From the NCBI GenBank assembly GCA_004431415.1, contig QPMI01000140.1:1-49139 (forward strand): a stretch of 49,139 nt of DNA, written 5' to 3'. The notes beneath the pieces were generated by a model. It did no database searches and had not been told where the DNA came from. It saw nothing but the letters and a program-made list of their open reading frames with translations. Position 1 is the stretch's first letter; every line of letters begins with the position of its first letter. The stretch comes from Cyanophora paradoxa. Its lineage: Eukaryota > Glaucocystophyceae > Cyanophorales > Cyanophoraceae. This document shows positions 38,076-49,139 of the stretch, piece after piece. A program made the position numbers and the translations under genes.

Positions 38076-41000
38076 TTGCAGGCTCGGCGCTGGACGTCGC
38101 GAATTCAGTGGTTCACTCCGCGCGCGGCGACATGCCCGCGCGGGGGGCGCGGCGGCAACGCGCCGGCACGGGACGCGGGGCAGGCGCGGCCGCGCCCGCC
38201 AGCGGTCGCCCAGGCGCGCATGCAGACGGAAGAGCGTTCTCTGGACGATCCCGTGAGCGCGCTGCCCGGCGTGGGACCCGTGAAGGCCCAGCGGCTGCGC
38301 AGCTGGGGCCTCGGGACGGTCCGGCGCCTCCTGGAGTGGGTCCCCCGGGACCGCGTCCACGCCGGCGATCGCGCGAGCGTCGCGGCGCTCGCGGGCATGG
38401 GCGGCTCGCGCGCCACGATCGTCGGGCGCGTAACCCGCGTCCGCGCGGCGCCGGCGCGCAGTCGGCCCCGCCTTGTCGTCCTCACGCTCGCCATCTCCGA
38501 CGACTCCGGCGCCTCCGTCGAGGTCGTCAAGTTCTACAACGGTACCCCCGCCTCCTCCCTTCTCGCCGCGTTCCAGTAAGCCGGCCCCCGCCCCTTCTTT
38601 CCCGCGCGGCCGCCTTCCGTCCGTCGACGCCCCTGCGGCGCAGGCTGGGTACGCTGGTGTCCGCGTCGGGTACCGTGGAGGTGGCCGGCCCAGCGGACGC
38701 GCAGCAGGGGGGGTACCGCAAGCGCCCGGGGAGCGTTTCTCTCAAGTCGGCCGAAGTCAACATTCTCCGCCCGGTCCGCTGAGGCGCCTTCTTGCCCGGC
38801 CGCCCCTCCGGCCCACCTCCGCGGGGCCGCGTAGGCGTGGGAGGCGGGCCCAGACGCGGCCGACCCTGAACCGCCCCGCGTCACGCCCCTGTACCGCCTC
38901 CCGTCGGCTCGCTGTTCCCCGTTCCTGTGCCCCCCTCCCGCCCGTCGTGCTCCCCCCTGAGCTCCGCGCAGGCGCCGGGGGAGGCGGGGAGCGGGCGCCG
39001 CGGCGCCGCGGCGGACCTGCGCCTGCTCGGGGCGGCCATTCAGGCGGCGCTGCCCTACGCCGAGCTCTTCGTGCGGTCCTACCCCTGCTTCGCGAAATGC
39101 GGCGCCGCCGGGACTCGAACCGGGCGCCGTCCCCGCGCGCGCAGGAGGACCCGCTGCCCCCCGACATCCTGGAGAAGCTGGGCCTACCCCCCCTCTCCGA
39201 GGCGATGCGGAACGTGCACGGGGCCGCCGGGCCCGACGGTGCGGCAGCCCCCCCCCCCCCCCCCCCCCCCCCCGCGCCCCTTCGCGCTTTCAGCGGGACT
39301 CAACCCGCTCCCCAGAAATGGAGGCGGCGAGCAGACGGCTCGTCTTCGACGAGCTCCTCGCCCTCCAGCTCGGTACCCCCCCGCCGCTCCGCCCCCTTCT
39401 CCTCCCTTAGCGCAGCCCCGGCAGCCCTGCTGCTTCGCAAGGCCAAGCGAAGGTCCAGGCGCTGCTCTGTACCCCCTTCGCCGCCCGGCGAGCTCATTCG
39501 GCGGGTCTGCCGTACCCCCTCTCCCCCCTCGCCCGCCACCTCCCCCACCTTCCCAGCCCAAGCGATCTAGCTCACTCCGGTACCCCCAGTTCCGGGAGTC
39601 CCTTCCCTTCGAGCTCACCGGCGCCCAGCGCCGCGTCCTCGATGACGTACCCCCTCTCCACCCGCTTCCTCTACCTCCCCCTTGCCCCCCGACCCACGGC
39701 GGTTGTATCCCCGGCGCGTGCAGATCACGAGGGACCTGGCTGGGGAGGCACCGATGTCCCGGGTACGCCCGCCCTGCCTCTGCCTCCCCCTTGCCCGCGA
39801 GCTCTCACCCCCCGCGGGGGGTACGTGCACGCAGCTGGTGATGGGGGACGTAGGGTCGGGCAAGACCGTGGTCGCTGTGGCTGCCCTCCTAGGAGCCGTC
39901 GAAGCCGGCGCCCAGGCGCGCCCCCGTCTGCCCCGCCCGCTGCCTTCGCCCCCTCCGCGGGCCCCTGACCCGCCCGCCCCGCCCCGCCCCGCCCCGCCGC
40001 GCTCCAGGGAGCCCTGATGGCCCCAACCGAGGTCCTCGCCGCCCAGCACTTTCGCAACGTCGAGCAGTGGTGCCGGGTACGCGATATCGACGCCGCTGTC
40101 CTCCTCGGCCCGACCTTGTACCCGGGCTGGCAGCCCCTGGGCGTCTCTGTGGCGCTTCTGACGGGATCGGTCACGGGCCGGGCCCGGGCCCGCGTGCTCG
40201 AGGGGATTCGAACCGGCGCCACCGCCGTGGTCGTGGGGTGCGAGGGGGCGGGCTCCTCTCTACCCCCCCGCTTCCGCCGCCCCTGTCTGACGGGTCAGTC
40301 TGCCACGGGGGTATGCAGGACCCACGCTTTGTTGGAGCCTAGCGTCCAGTTCCGTCAGCTGGGCCTCTGCGTCATCGGTCCGCGTACCCCCCTCCCCCAC
40401 GCCCCCGGGTACCGTCCGATTCGACCGCCGCACGCCCGCCCCCGCCCCCGACGCAGACGAGCAGCACCGATACGGGGTACCGGTCCCTTCGTTCGCTCGA
40501 GGAAGCGGCGCTCCTCACTTACCGGGCGACGGGGCGGCCGGGGGCCCAGGTGGAACAGCGCTCGCGCCTCACTTCAGCGGCCGCCGGCGGCCAGGCGGCG
40601 CCCTCGCCCTTCGCGCCCGTGCGGGGCCCTCCTTCCGCCCCGCCCCGCCCCTTCCTCCTAAAAAGTTGCGGCGCAGGAGGAGAGAGGCGGGGCGGGGGAG
40701 ACGGGGGATGAAAAGGAGGGGGCCGGGATCGACGCCGAGGCGGCCGGGGACCTAATGGCCGGCGCCGAGGGCCCCGAGGGGGCCCCCGCCCCGCACGGTC
40801 TGCCTCGCCGCCCCGGCCCGGCCCGGCCTGGCCCGGCCCCACGCGGCCCTTCCGACCGTGCTTGGCGGCTTCGCAGTCCTCTCTATGTCAGCCACGCCAA
40901 TCCCCCGAACGTGTGCCCGTCCCCCCGCCCCCTTTCCTTTTTCAGTTCTGTACCCCCTTTTCATCTTCGCCGCAGGCTTGCGCTCGCCCTGCACGGCGAT

Positions 41001-43512
41001 CTAGACATCTCCGTCCTGGACGAGGTACCCCCCGTGGCCCCCTGTACCCCCGCCCCTGAGCCGCGTCTGAACCGCGTCTGAATCGCTGCCTTCAGATGCC
41101 TTCCGGCCGCAAGCCGATCCGCACCCGCCTTCTGCGCCCCGAGGCGCGCCCGCTCGCTTCCTGTACCCCCTTGTCCGCCTCCTCACCGGGGTACAGGAGC
41201 GGGAGGACGCGTACGGCGTGATCCGCGAGCACTGCGCCCGCGGGCACCAGGTCCGCGCCCCTCCCCGTACCCCCTCTTCCCCCCCTCCCCCCCACCCCGG
41301 CCGCGGCCCACGGATTTCGGCCGCAGGCGTACGTGCTCTTCCCGCTGGTCGAGGAGAGCGAGGCGATGGCGCACCTGGTGCGCCGTAACAACGTAGAACC
41401 CCTCTAGCTGGCAGGCTTCGGGGCGCTGTGCCGCCCTAGGCCTGGGCCTATTTTGCAGAGGGGCCCCCGCTAGCACCATTCCGACCGTGCCCCCCCCCCC
41501 CCCCCCCGGCAGCGGGACGCGACGCGGGAGAGCCAGCGGCTTGCGCGGGAGGCATTCCCCGACCTCCGCGTCGGCCTCCTCCACGGCCGCCTGCCCCCGG
41601 CGGTGCGTGCACGCTCGAGCTCGCTCGCCCGCCTTTGCTCAGGGGCTCAGGAGCTTCTTTCGCTAGCTTAAGCTAATCATATAACTAGCTTAAGCTAAGC
41701 TTAAGCTTAAGCTCAGCTAACCCCCGCCCGTGCGTGCACGCTCGAGCTAGCTCGCCTTGTCTTTGCAGGGAGGAGAGAGAGAGAGAGAGAGCCGCGGGGC
41801 TCACGGGCTTCTTTCATCAGCTTCTAACTATCTAATCTCGAGCCAAGCTCGGCCGCTCAGCTAGCCCCCGCCCGTGCGCCCTCGAGCTCGCCTTTGCATG
41901 AGCTCGAGCCGAGGAGCTCGGGAGCTTCTTTCACTAGTTTGAGCTAATCTCGAGCCGAGCTCGGCCGCCTAAGCTAGTCTCGATCTGAGCGCGGTCGAGC
42001 GTTGGTTTGCTCCCGCGTCGGCCTCCCCTGCGGCCGGGAGGCGCTGGCCGAGGACCCGAGGGGCTCTTCCGCCAGCGCCAGCTCTTCCGAGGGAGCTCAA
42101 GCCAAGCCAAGCTAATCGGAATCAGCTTAATCAAGCAGCTTAAGCCGATTCCAATCCGAGCGTCGGCCGGGCGCCTCCTCCGCCGCTCGGGGCCCCTCAA
42201 TAAGCTTCACAACTGAGGAGCTTCGGTCCCCCCCTCTTCGCCCCACTTTGATCCGCGCTTTCCCCCCCTCTCCCTCTCAGGAGCGGGACGCGGCGCTGGC
42301 GGAGTTCGTGGAGGGCCGCACCGACGTCCTCGTCTGCACCACGATCGTCGAGGTCGGCGTCGACGTCGTGCGCACGCGCCCCCCCCCCCCACTCCCCCAC
42401 CCCCGCTTTCCTCCTGGGAGAGGAGGAGGAGCCTTTCCTTCTTCTTCTCGCTTGCTTGCTCCGGGCTCTCTCTCTCTCCCCCCCCCCCCCCCCCCCCTCT
42501 TCTCTCCCCTCTTGTTGTTGTCTGTCGCAGGCGAACGGTCCCTCGCAGGCGAACGCGACGGTGATGGTGATCGAGGGGGCGGAGCGCTTCGGTCTGGCGC
42601 AGCTGCACCAGCTCCGCGGGCGGGTCCGGCTCGCCTGAGCCTCTCACCTGAGATCCGAGCGCCTCACCTGAGCCTCCGCGCAGATCGGGCGCGGGGAGGC
42701 GGAGAGCGAGTGCCTGCTGATCGCGGGGGCGCCGACGCCGGAGGCGCTGGGGCGGCTGGCGGCGCTCGTGGAGTGCAGCGACGGCTTCCGCGTCGCCGAG
42801 GAGGACCTCGCCATACGGGGCGCCGGCCAGCTCCTCGGCACCCGCCAGGTCTGTCTGTCTGTCCCCCGCCCCTCCCCGCCCCGCCCGGCCCGGGCCCTCG
42901 GGCGTGGGCGTCTGACGGGGCGGGGCGGGGCGGGGCGGGGCGGGGCGGGCAGAGCGGGGTGCCGGGCCTGAGCCTCTCGGACCTCTCCAATCCGGACCAC
43001 GCACTCCTCCTCGTCCGGGCCCGCGAGGCGCGCCCCGCCCGCCCCCGCGCCCCCCGCCCCGGGACAGATGCATTAAAAACCTCTTAGATACATTGTCCGC
43101 CCCGCCCCGCCCCCTCCTGCCCCGCCCCGCCTTGGCCTCCCTCCCCGCCCTCCCGCCACGCCCGGCCCCTGACAAGAACCTTCTCTTAACTTCCAAAAGA
43201 ATCCACCATCATGATCATGATCAGCCCCGCCCCACACCCGCCCCGCCCCTAAACGCCACGCCGCCACGCCGCCCGGGCCCGCGGCCGCCGGGACGCGCCC
43301 GCAAGCCGACGTCGACGACCCGACATCGATCACGAGCCTCGCGATCGCCGGCGCTCGCCCGGACGCGCAGGTGGCGGAGGAGCTGGCGGGGGCGGGGCGG
43401 GCCCCCCGGGGAGCTCCCGGCGGCGCTCGCGGCGCGGCACCCGGCCCTGCACGCCGCCCTCCGCCGTCGCTTCGGGGCCCTCGGCGTCGACGCCGCCGCC
43501 CTCTTCAGCTGA
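38076..43512 (+). CDS. recG-like: RecG-type branch-migration helicase, apparently complete
   Basis: RecG remodels stalled forks and reverses branched DNA; plant homologues act in organelles. The Arg-rich, acid-poor start ([20 protein letters not shown]) could be a transit peptide. Order: helix-hairpin [22 protein letters not shown] wedge, [19 protein letters not shown] spliced to [25 protein letters not shown], Walker [13 protein letters not shown] (about 39,841-39,876), [41 protein letters not shown] (about 40,455), [12 protein letters not shown] (about 40,870-40,910), [51 protein letters not shown] spliced to [35 protein letters not shown], and a C-terminal tail [20 protein letters not shown] to TGA. 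More than a dozen short introns are implied. Confidence 0.85.
39246..39273 (+). repeat. Poly-C tract in RecG intron
   Basis: An almost unbroken run of about 26 C. Similar runs lie in other introns of the two copies (about 30,473-30,494, 41,490-41,507, 42,478-42,497), usually between donor and acceptor where a pyrimidine tract would be. Confidence 0.85.
41600..42280 (+). other. Large RecG intron with AGCT/CTCGAG-rich repeats
   Basis: It lies between the LLHGRLPP exon and the [18 protein letters not shown] exon. It contains AGCTTAAGCTAAGCTTAAGC-type palindromes, three GTGCG..CTCGAGCT blocks (about 41,601, 41,726, 41,873) each followed by a CTTCTTTC..AGCT segment, and a (GA)n at 41,773-41,790. 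No coding sequence; the neighbouring introns are mostly 50-150 bp. Confidence 0.6.
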
Positions 43513-43830
43513 TGCATATGGAGACATAGCCTAGGCCTAGCCGCCTATAGCTATAGCTAGCTAGAGGTTTCTGAGGTGGCTGAGGTGACTAGCCTAGTAT
43601 CCCCCCCGGCCCTCCCGGGTCCACCGGTACCCCCCGCTCCCGTTGCAATTGGTCCCCCAATCGCAATCGTGCTTGTCCGCCGACGAGTCGCAATCGGCGC
43701 GCGACGACCAGTCGCAACGGTCGATTCCGGCGCGCGTGCGGCGCGGCCGGGCGCCGGCGCGCGGCGGCCGCGGGGCGCCCGGCCGCGCGGGCTCTGCGGC
43801 CTCTGCCGCAGTGCCGCCTCTAGCTATAGC

Positions 43831-44334
43831 CAGTGATGTTATCATGATACGGCCGCCCAAAAAGTCATGATATCATTATCATCATCATATCATATCATAT
43901 CATATCATTATCATCATACAAAGTTCCCGGCGCTGTGAAACAGTGAAAGTTGCTGCAAAGATGGTCGTTTTGACACGAAAATCGACAGAAGAAGCATAAA
44001 GCTGCACTATAATCCTACTCAGACACATCCTCTACACCTGGCGCTAGCGCTGTGATGGCGATGGGCCAGAGGGGGGTACCGGTGGAGGCGCTGTGATGGC
44101 AAGAACATCGCTATTTCGGTGCGGTTTCTGCTAAAGATCATGTTACTCACTCTCTCGATTACTTATTTAACTCTGCTGAGGTGTTTGGAGCGTGAGAAAC
44201 TCGCGGTTTGGGGGGTCTGGGGGGGGATCTATCATCATCATGATAGCCATGATGACAGGGGGGTCCGTATCATGATGATATCATGCATCATATCATTATC
44301 ATGATAGAACATCATTATCATGATAACATCACTG
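43831..44334. mobile_element. 504-bp hAT-like MITE
   Basis: The terminal inverted repeats CAGTGATGTTATCATGATA are perfect over 19 bases. The 8-bp flanks GCTATAGC at 43,823-43,830 and 44,335-44,342 are identical. The interior is dominated by ATCAT/ATGAT simple repeats and contains no transposase. The TSD is itself a palindrome, so it also reads as an extension of the inverted repeat. Confidence 0.75.
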
Positions 44335-44342
44335 GCTATAGC

Positions 44343-45241
44343 TACTAGCTAGATCTGCGGCGGGCCGCCGCCGGCCCGCCGGCGCCGGCCCCGCCTCCCG
44401 CTGGCTCCCGGGATCCCGGGATCGGACGTCGGACGATCGAAGAACTCGAAGCCCTTTTTTTGCGCTTTTCGTCGACGTAAGTGTTGAATTATATAATTAA
44501 TCCATCCCGGCGATACTGTAAATATATATCATATGCATATACAGCTTGTGTATTATAATTGTATATACGTACACATATATGCTGTTGATCTAAATCTAGC
44601 TATATATATATTCTTTCAGGTGCAATTAGAATTTTAATAAATTCAATTTTCTTGCGCAAGTTCGATCTGTCGAGACAGCCAATGGTCGTCGACTTGAATT
44701 CGAAAGTTGCTGCAGCTAGCTGCGAAAACAATTTAATTGCACTGGAAAGACTTAAACGACTTGTACCCTGCCTTCGCTCCCGTCCGACGGTCCGAAGGGC
44801 TGGCGAATTCCGAAGGCGCGGCGCCGCCGCCCGGCCGCCCGCGACCATGGCCAGCTGGGAGCTGCACAGCCTGCTGCAGCTGCACTGGTACTGTGCAGAC
44901 AGTGCAGATCGAGACTTGGCAGACTCTCTGAGAGCACCGGTACCTAGGCCGCGGGCCTGCACGCGTACGTGACACTACGTGATAGTACGTGTACGCGCTG
45001 TCGGGCGCGCCATCTAGATCCAGCAAGATCTGCCGCCCGGCGGCCAGGCGCGGCCGGCCCGACAGCATCGCTGAGGCGGCTGAGCTGGTAGACCAGCGTG
45101 GCGGCATGGTCCAGCAACCGGCGGGCCTGGATGCGCAAAGAGAAGGGGCGATTAGAGAGCTCATAGATCAAGTGCGCCGCTGCCTCGCGGTGAACCTGCG
45201 GCTCAAGCTTGCACGCTAAGATCGATCCCGCTGGATCGCCC
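44343..45241. other. Intergenic or unresolved 5' region
   Basis: 44,343-44,640 is AT-rich non-coding with TATATA runs. On the minus strand at 45,070-45,219 a helical peptide LEPQVHREAAAHLIYELSNR could be an exon of an unknown gene, but competing plus-strand frames prevent a call. Confidence 0.35.
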
Positions 45242-47343
45242 GCGCCGCAGAGCGAACATGTCGGGCTCCGCCGTGTCGTCGCTGAGCGGGCCGCTGGGGC
45301 GGAGTCGTACAGGGGCTTTGCGGCGCCCCCGGGAGCCGACGTCGAGCCGCTGGTCCAATCGAGCGCCGAGGGCACATACGCGCGCCTCTCTGTCCGCGTG
45401 GACGCCCTCCGGCCCCACGAGATCCTTGACATCCTTTGGTGCGAGCGGCGGCGCGCGCGCCCGCCGAACGCCCGCCCAACGCCCGACGACGCGCAGGAAC
45501 CGGGAGAACGAGCAGTACTGGAACTTCTTCACGCAGACGACGCTCGTCGCGGAGCTCGATCCCGACACGCGCGTCGTGAAGGGCGTCGTGCGCTCCGACG
45601 CCCGCCCCCGCCCGCGCCCCCGGACCCCGGTCCCCGGTCCCCGCCGAACCCGCCGGCCCCAGGTGCGGGTCTTCTGGATGTACCAGAAGACGTTCACGCC
45701 CGTCCGGCGGCGCCGCCTGCTCCCTGACGGCTCCGCGCTGTACCTGGTGCGATGCGCTCCTGGCGACCCTCCCGCTGGACCGAGGCGACCGGCCCGCGCG
45801 CGCGCGTTTGCGGGCGCAGGACATCAACTCGGACTACCCGTGCAGGCCCGAGGAGTGCGCACGCCCCGCGCCGCCCCGCCCCGCCCCGCCAAGCCAAGCC
45901 GCTGGGCGCTTGGCCGGGATTGAAGTTGACGCGGGGGGGCAGGATTGGGGACGGGGCGGTGTACCACATCTCGTGGAGGCCGGACTTGCAGGCGAGCGAG
46001 CTGCTCATCCGCGGCTTCTGGCCCAGGCACTCCCTCCTCCCCCGCTTCCGTGCGCCCCGTGCCCCGTACCCCCCCGTCGCTCGCCCCCCCGACGAACGAA
46101 CGAGCGGGAGCGCAGTCGCGGAGCGGATCATCGACAGCGTGGGGCGGGCGAGCTTCACGCGGCTGAAGCGGCTCCTGCTGGGGCGCGCCCTCGGGAGGAG
46201 CCCGGACCGAGCCCCCGGGAGCGGCGCCGCGAGCCTCCCCGGCGTCAACAGTCCGCCTATCCCTATCCCCCTGCTCTGCGCTCTTGCCTATGCCCTCTGC
46301 CCGCTCACCCCGCCAGCGCAGTGCTGCAGCCGATGCTGAAGGAGGGCGGCGGCCGCTTCGCGGACGGAAAGGCTCCGGCCTCGCGTGACGTCCAGTCCAT
46401 ATCCGTCATGCTATCCCAGGTCCGTTTTCCACGCCCCCTCCTCTCCTCTTCTCCGCGCCCTCAGAAGAAGAGGGCAGGCGGCGGAGATCGAGGCGCTGCG
46501 GCTGAGGCTGGAGATGGCGGCCCTTGCGGACGGGGAGGGGGGGACGCCCTCCGCCTCGTCCTCCGCGGCGGGGGCGGGGGCGGGGGCCGGGGCCGGCTCC
46601 TCGGGGTCGCCCCCCAACCGAGGCAACAAGCGCCGCCCCAGCGTCGCCGCCCTTACGGACGGGCCGGCGGTCGGGCTCGCCGTCGCCCTCCCGGGCCCCG
46701 GCCCGCCCCCGCTCGCCCTGAACTCCCCGGTACCCGTCGGGCCCCAGCTCCCCCCCTCCCCTTCGCCCCTCTCGCCCACGGCGTGGCCCGGCGCCTCCGC
46801 TGCCAACCCGGGCGCCCCCTTTTTCTTCTGGGGCCCCATGCAGGCCCCGCCCCCGGCCGGCCCCGTCCTGGCGCCCGCCCCCGCCCCCGCGCACGGGCGC
46901 AAGGGCCACGTGCCTTCCCCAAGAGGCAGGGACTACCCCCCAGTGCGCCCCCCCCCCCCCGCTCTCCCCCCCCCTCTTTCAGACGAAGGGAGCCAGCAGG
47001 GCGCGATTCCAATGGGGCCGCCACAGACGGCGGGGCCGCCGCTGCGGCCCCAGCCTGCGCAGGAGGCGTCGCCGCATGCGGCGAGGCACCCCATCGCACC
47101 GGCAGCCCCGCGCGCCCAGCAGCTCGCCCCGCAGCCGCAGCCGCAGCCGCAGCCGCAGCGGCAGCCGCAGGGCGCACCGGTGCCGACCCAGGCCCAGCGC
47201 CGTGAACGGCACGTACCCCCCCTTTCCCCCGCCGCTCCCGGGGTCCCGCTGATCCGGCGCTCCCGCAGGCTGATCCTACCCCGCCCCATCGCCCCCGCGC
47301 CCAGCGCGCCCCCCGCCGAGCCGCAGCGATGGCGAGCCCCACT

Positions 47344-47374
<31 letters not shown>

Positions 47375-47905
47375 CCCCCAACCCCAACCCAACCCCCACC
47401 CCCCGCGCCGCCTCGCGTCGCCAGCGGCTCACCGCCCCTGCCCTCAGGTCCTCTCCCCTGGCCCAACCTCTACCCTTGCCCGGAGCGATCGCCGCCCCAG
47501 GCGGATCCGCCGCCCCAGGCGGATCCGCCGCCCCCGGCCCCCCCTCCCCCGGCGCCCGAGCCGCCGGACCGTCCGCCCACCCGGCCCCGGGGGCCGTACC
47601 CCTGGGGGAGGCGACACTCCGTCTGGTGAAACGCCGCACTTCGGAGTCCTCGTCCCCCAGCACGCCCCCGGGCGCGGGTTCGACTCCGGAGGGGCCCGCT
47701 TTCGCCGGCGCCGCCCTGCCAGACGACGGCTCGACCCCCATGAACTGGCCCCGGCCCATCCTTCCGCGGCCGCCCCCGCCGCCCGTCCAGCCTTCGGGAT
47801 CCGCATCCGAGCCCCCGCCCGCCTCCTCTGGCTCGGTCGCCCCGAACGGCCCGGCTCCCCCTCTTAAATCTCGTTCAGGAATGAGCATCTCAGCGCTCCT
47901 AAGTT
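45242..47905 (+). CDS. START-like domain protein with long Pro-rich tail
   Basis: The 5' end is unclear; the frame enters at a CCGCAG acceptor near 45,250. Exons read YRGFAAPPGADVEPLVQSSA, VRVDALRPHEILDILW spliced to NRENEQYWNFFTQTTLVAEL and DPDTRVVKGV (45,497-45,583), VRVFWMYQKTFTPVRRRRLL to ALYL, DINSDYPCRPEE, GDGAVYHISWRPDLQASELL, AERIIDSVGRASFTRLKRLL, and LQPMLKEGGGRFADGKAPAS to VMLSQ. The order (YWN..LDPDTRVVK, basic strand pair, DGAVYHISW, C-terminal helix) resembles START lipid-binding folds. A coiled coil (QAAEIEALRLRLEMAALADG) and about 450 residues of Pro/Ala/Gln-rich, disordered sequence follow, ending GMSISALLS. Lipid binding is inferred only. Confidence 0.45.
47345..47371 (+). 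repeat. Poly-C run in proline-coding exon
   Basis: A run of about 26 C, encoding consecutive prolines in any plus frame. A hot spot for length change. Confidence 0.85.
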
Positions 47906-47945
47906 GATAGCTTCTTTCAGCGCTTCTAAGTTGATAGCTTCTTTC
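47892..47945 (+). repeat. 27-bp tandem duplication at gene 3' end
   Basis: Two copies of a 27-bp unit beginning AGCGCT(C/T)CTAAGTTGATAG. The first copy contains the last codons and stop of the Pro-rich gene. 47,946-48,750 holds no supported gene; it includes ATGATCATGATCATCGG at 48,481 and (AT)-rich DNA. Confidence 0.85.
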
Positions 47946-48779
47946 TTCGTAATTGCTTCCACTCAGTGACTGGCAGGCGCCGACCCGGCGGCGCGATACA
48001 CGGCCGATACCTGCAAACATGCCCTCTCACATCTCCTTCATTTAATCCGTCTGATTATCTGACGCGTGACTTATGTAATTTAGGTAACTGCACATGTTTA
48101 TTCACGCATATTTTTGCTAGTAGACTTTCTGGTCATCCGGGTCCTCCGGCCCTGCAGCTGATCATGAGAATCATGAGATTAATTAGTTTTCAACACAGGA
48201 CTCGTATGGATCTCAGCACTTAGTGACACAGTGCTAGTAGTAACCGGACCTTTCCGATCGAATCGAAGTTCCGTGCAAGCTGCAAATCTAGCTTTAGCTG
48301 CATGTGGTAAATGAATAAACAGCGAACTTCGGAAACTATTATGACTCAGTGATATCCTGTTGAACTTCGGAGATGACACCTAGGCCTGCACAAAGATCGG
48401 ATGTATGAAGCGACGGCCCCGTCCTCATGGGGGCCGGGCCTGAGCGGAGGATATTATATTATTATATATTATTAATATTAATGATCATGATCATCGGATC
48501 ATCGCGCCGTCTGCAGCTGCCTCGATCCGGATCCCACGCGCGGCCGCCGCCCCACGCGTGCGAACGTTTAATTTCGTCGGAGCATGCACATGCGCATGCG
48601 CAAGGCTCGGAGCAGGCCTAGGCCTAGGCTGAGCAGGATCGAGCAATTGCGACTCTAATATTAATTTGCGCATGCGAAACTCCGGAAGTCGGCCACGAAG
48701 CACTAGCGGCTGAGCACTCCCCGGAGTTGAAAAATTTCAAAAGTTTGACGATCATCGGATCATTGAGAGAGGAGCTAAC

Positions 48780-49106
48780 TTAGTAACTAGTATGAGCATG
48801 ATGGCGCCGGTGTACTTGTTTACACGGCCCGCGGCCGCGCGTGGCGCGGCGCCCCCCGTCACACACGGCGTGGCCGCCGCGCCGCTCCCTGGCCATGGCC
48901 GCACCGCGCCGACAGCCCCTGGCCGCGGGGCCCGGCCTGCGCGCCCATGGCCAGGCTCCGTCGGCGGCGATCGCGAGGACCACGTACGTATACGCGTACG
49001 CCAGGCGGGCGATCGCGATATCGATGGCGCCGGCGAGCGCGCGGATGCGCGCGGCGCACTGCGGCAGGAAGCGCACGGACCCGGCCGCGGCGGCCTCCGG
49101 ATCCAA
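48780..49106 (-). CDS. Hypothetical exon at right edge, hydrophobic
   Basis: The frame contains MDPEAAAAGSVRFLPQCAAR, then IRALAGAIDIAIARLAYAYT and YVVLAIAADGAWPWA, a plausible membrane helix, then degenerates to Arg-rich sequence. It may be an exon of a gene continuing beyond the window. No family and no clear splice sites. Confidence 0.25.
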   Translation of the reverse strand: MDPEAAAAGSVRFLPQCAARIRALAGAIDIAIARLAYAYTYVVLAIAADGAWPWARRPGPAARGCRRGAAMARERRGGHAVCDGGRRATRGRGPCKQVHRRHHAHTSY

Positions 49107-49139
49107 CGCACCCGCGGCACCGCGGTCCGCGGGGCGGCG

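Noticed and set aside
42207-43196. 329-codon minus-strand frame
   Set aside because: Antisense to RecG helicase exons with clear family motifs on the plus strand.
46653-48020. 455-codon minus-strand Gly/Arg frame
   Set aside because: Shadow of the proline-rich plus-strand gene; its composition is simply the complement of proline codons.

Overview
The window joins two kinds of DNA. Roughly 1-19,850 is a compact, virus-like gene block. It has short intergenic gaps, genes on both strands and no convincing introns. From about 20,200 to the right edge it is GC-rich nuclear DNA of a eukaryote, with intron-bearing genes, hAT-type transposons, minisatellites, (AT)n and long poly-C tracts. I read this as a protist, probably algal, chromosome carrying an integrated DNA virus; haptophyte or stramenopile is a guess. 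The left end of the virus lies outside the window.

Virus block. Left to right it holds the C-terminus of an A32-type packaging ATPase, a VLTF3-like late transcription factor (minus strand), two paralogous proteins with HUH-endonuclease motifs around a CxxC protein, and a run of small membrane or virion proteins. Then come a long coiled-coil protein, three large phage-like fibre genes (His-x-His repeats, a Peptidase_S74 chaperone, fibronectin III plus glycine-rich), a tandem pair of paralogous putative virion proteins, an HNH endonuclease and two unidentified minus-strand genes. Packaging ATPase + VLTF3 + HUH nuclease, with no DNA or RNA polymerase in view, is the combination described for mriyaviruses (Yaravirus and the haptophyte-associated Pleurochrysis endemic viruses). 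No major capsid gene is visible. At least twelve genes share an ATTTTCTNAG-like box 12-28 bases upstream of the ATG, probably a late promoter. Most viral frames are broken by one- or two-base indels, and those I examined sit in homopolymers; host exons are intact.

Host block. 20.2-28 kb is transposon and repeat territory: a 470-bp hAT-like MITE, a 250-bp mariner-like MITE and a 3.2-kb hAT element stuffed with GC-rich minisatellites. Next is a duplicated RecG-type helicase gene. The copy at 28.7-31.0 kb has lost the exons for helicase motifs I-II and its C-terminus. The copy at 38.1-43.5 kb looks complete, with many short introns, some apparently GC-AG. Between them are a partial gene (31.4-32.2), a short multi-exon gene (32.7-33.2), an unidentified minus-strand multi-exon gene (33.6-34.8) and repeats. 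To the right are another hAT-like MITE (43.8-44.3), a gene with a START-like lipid-binding region and a long proline-rich tail (45.2-47.9), and sequence with little visible coding.
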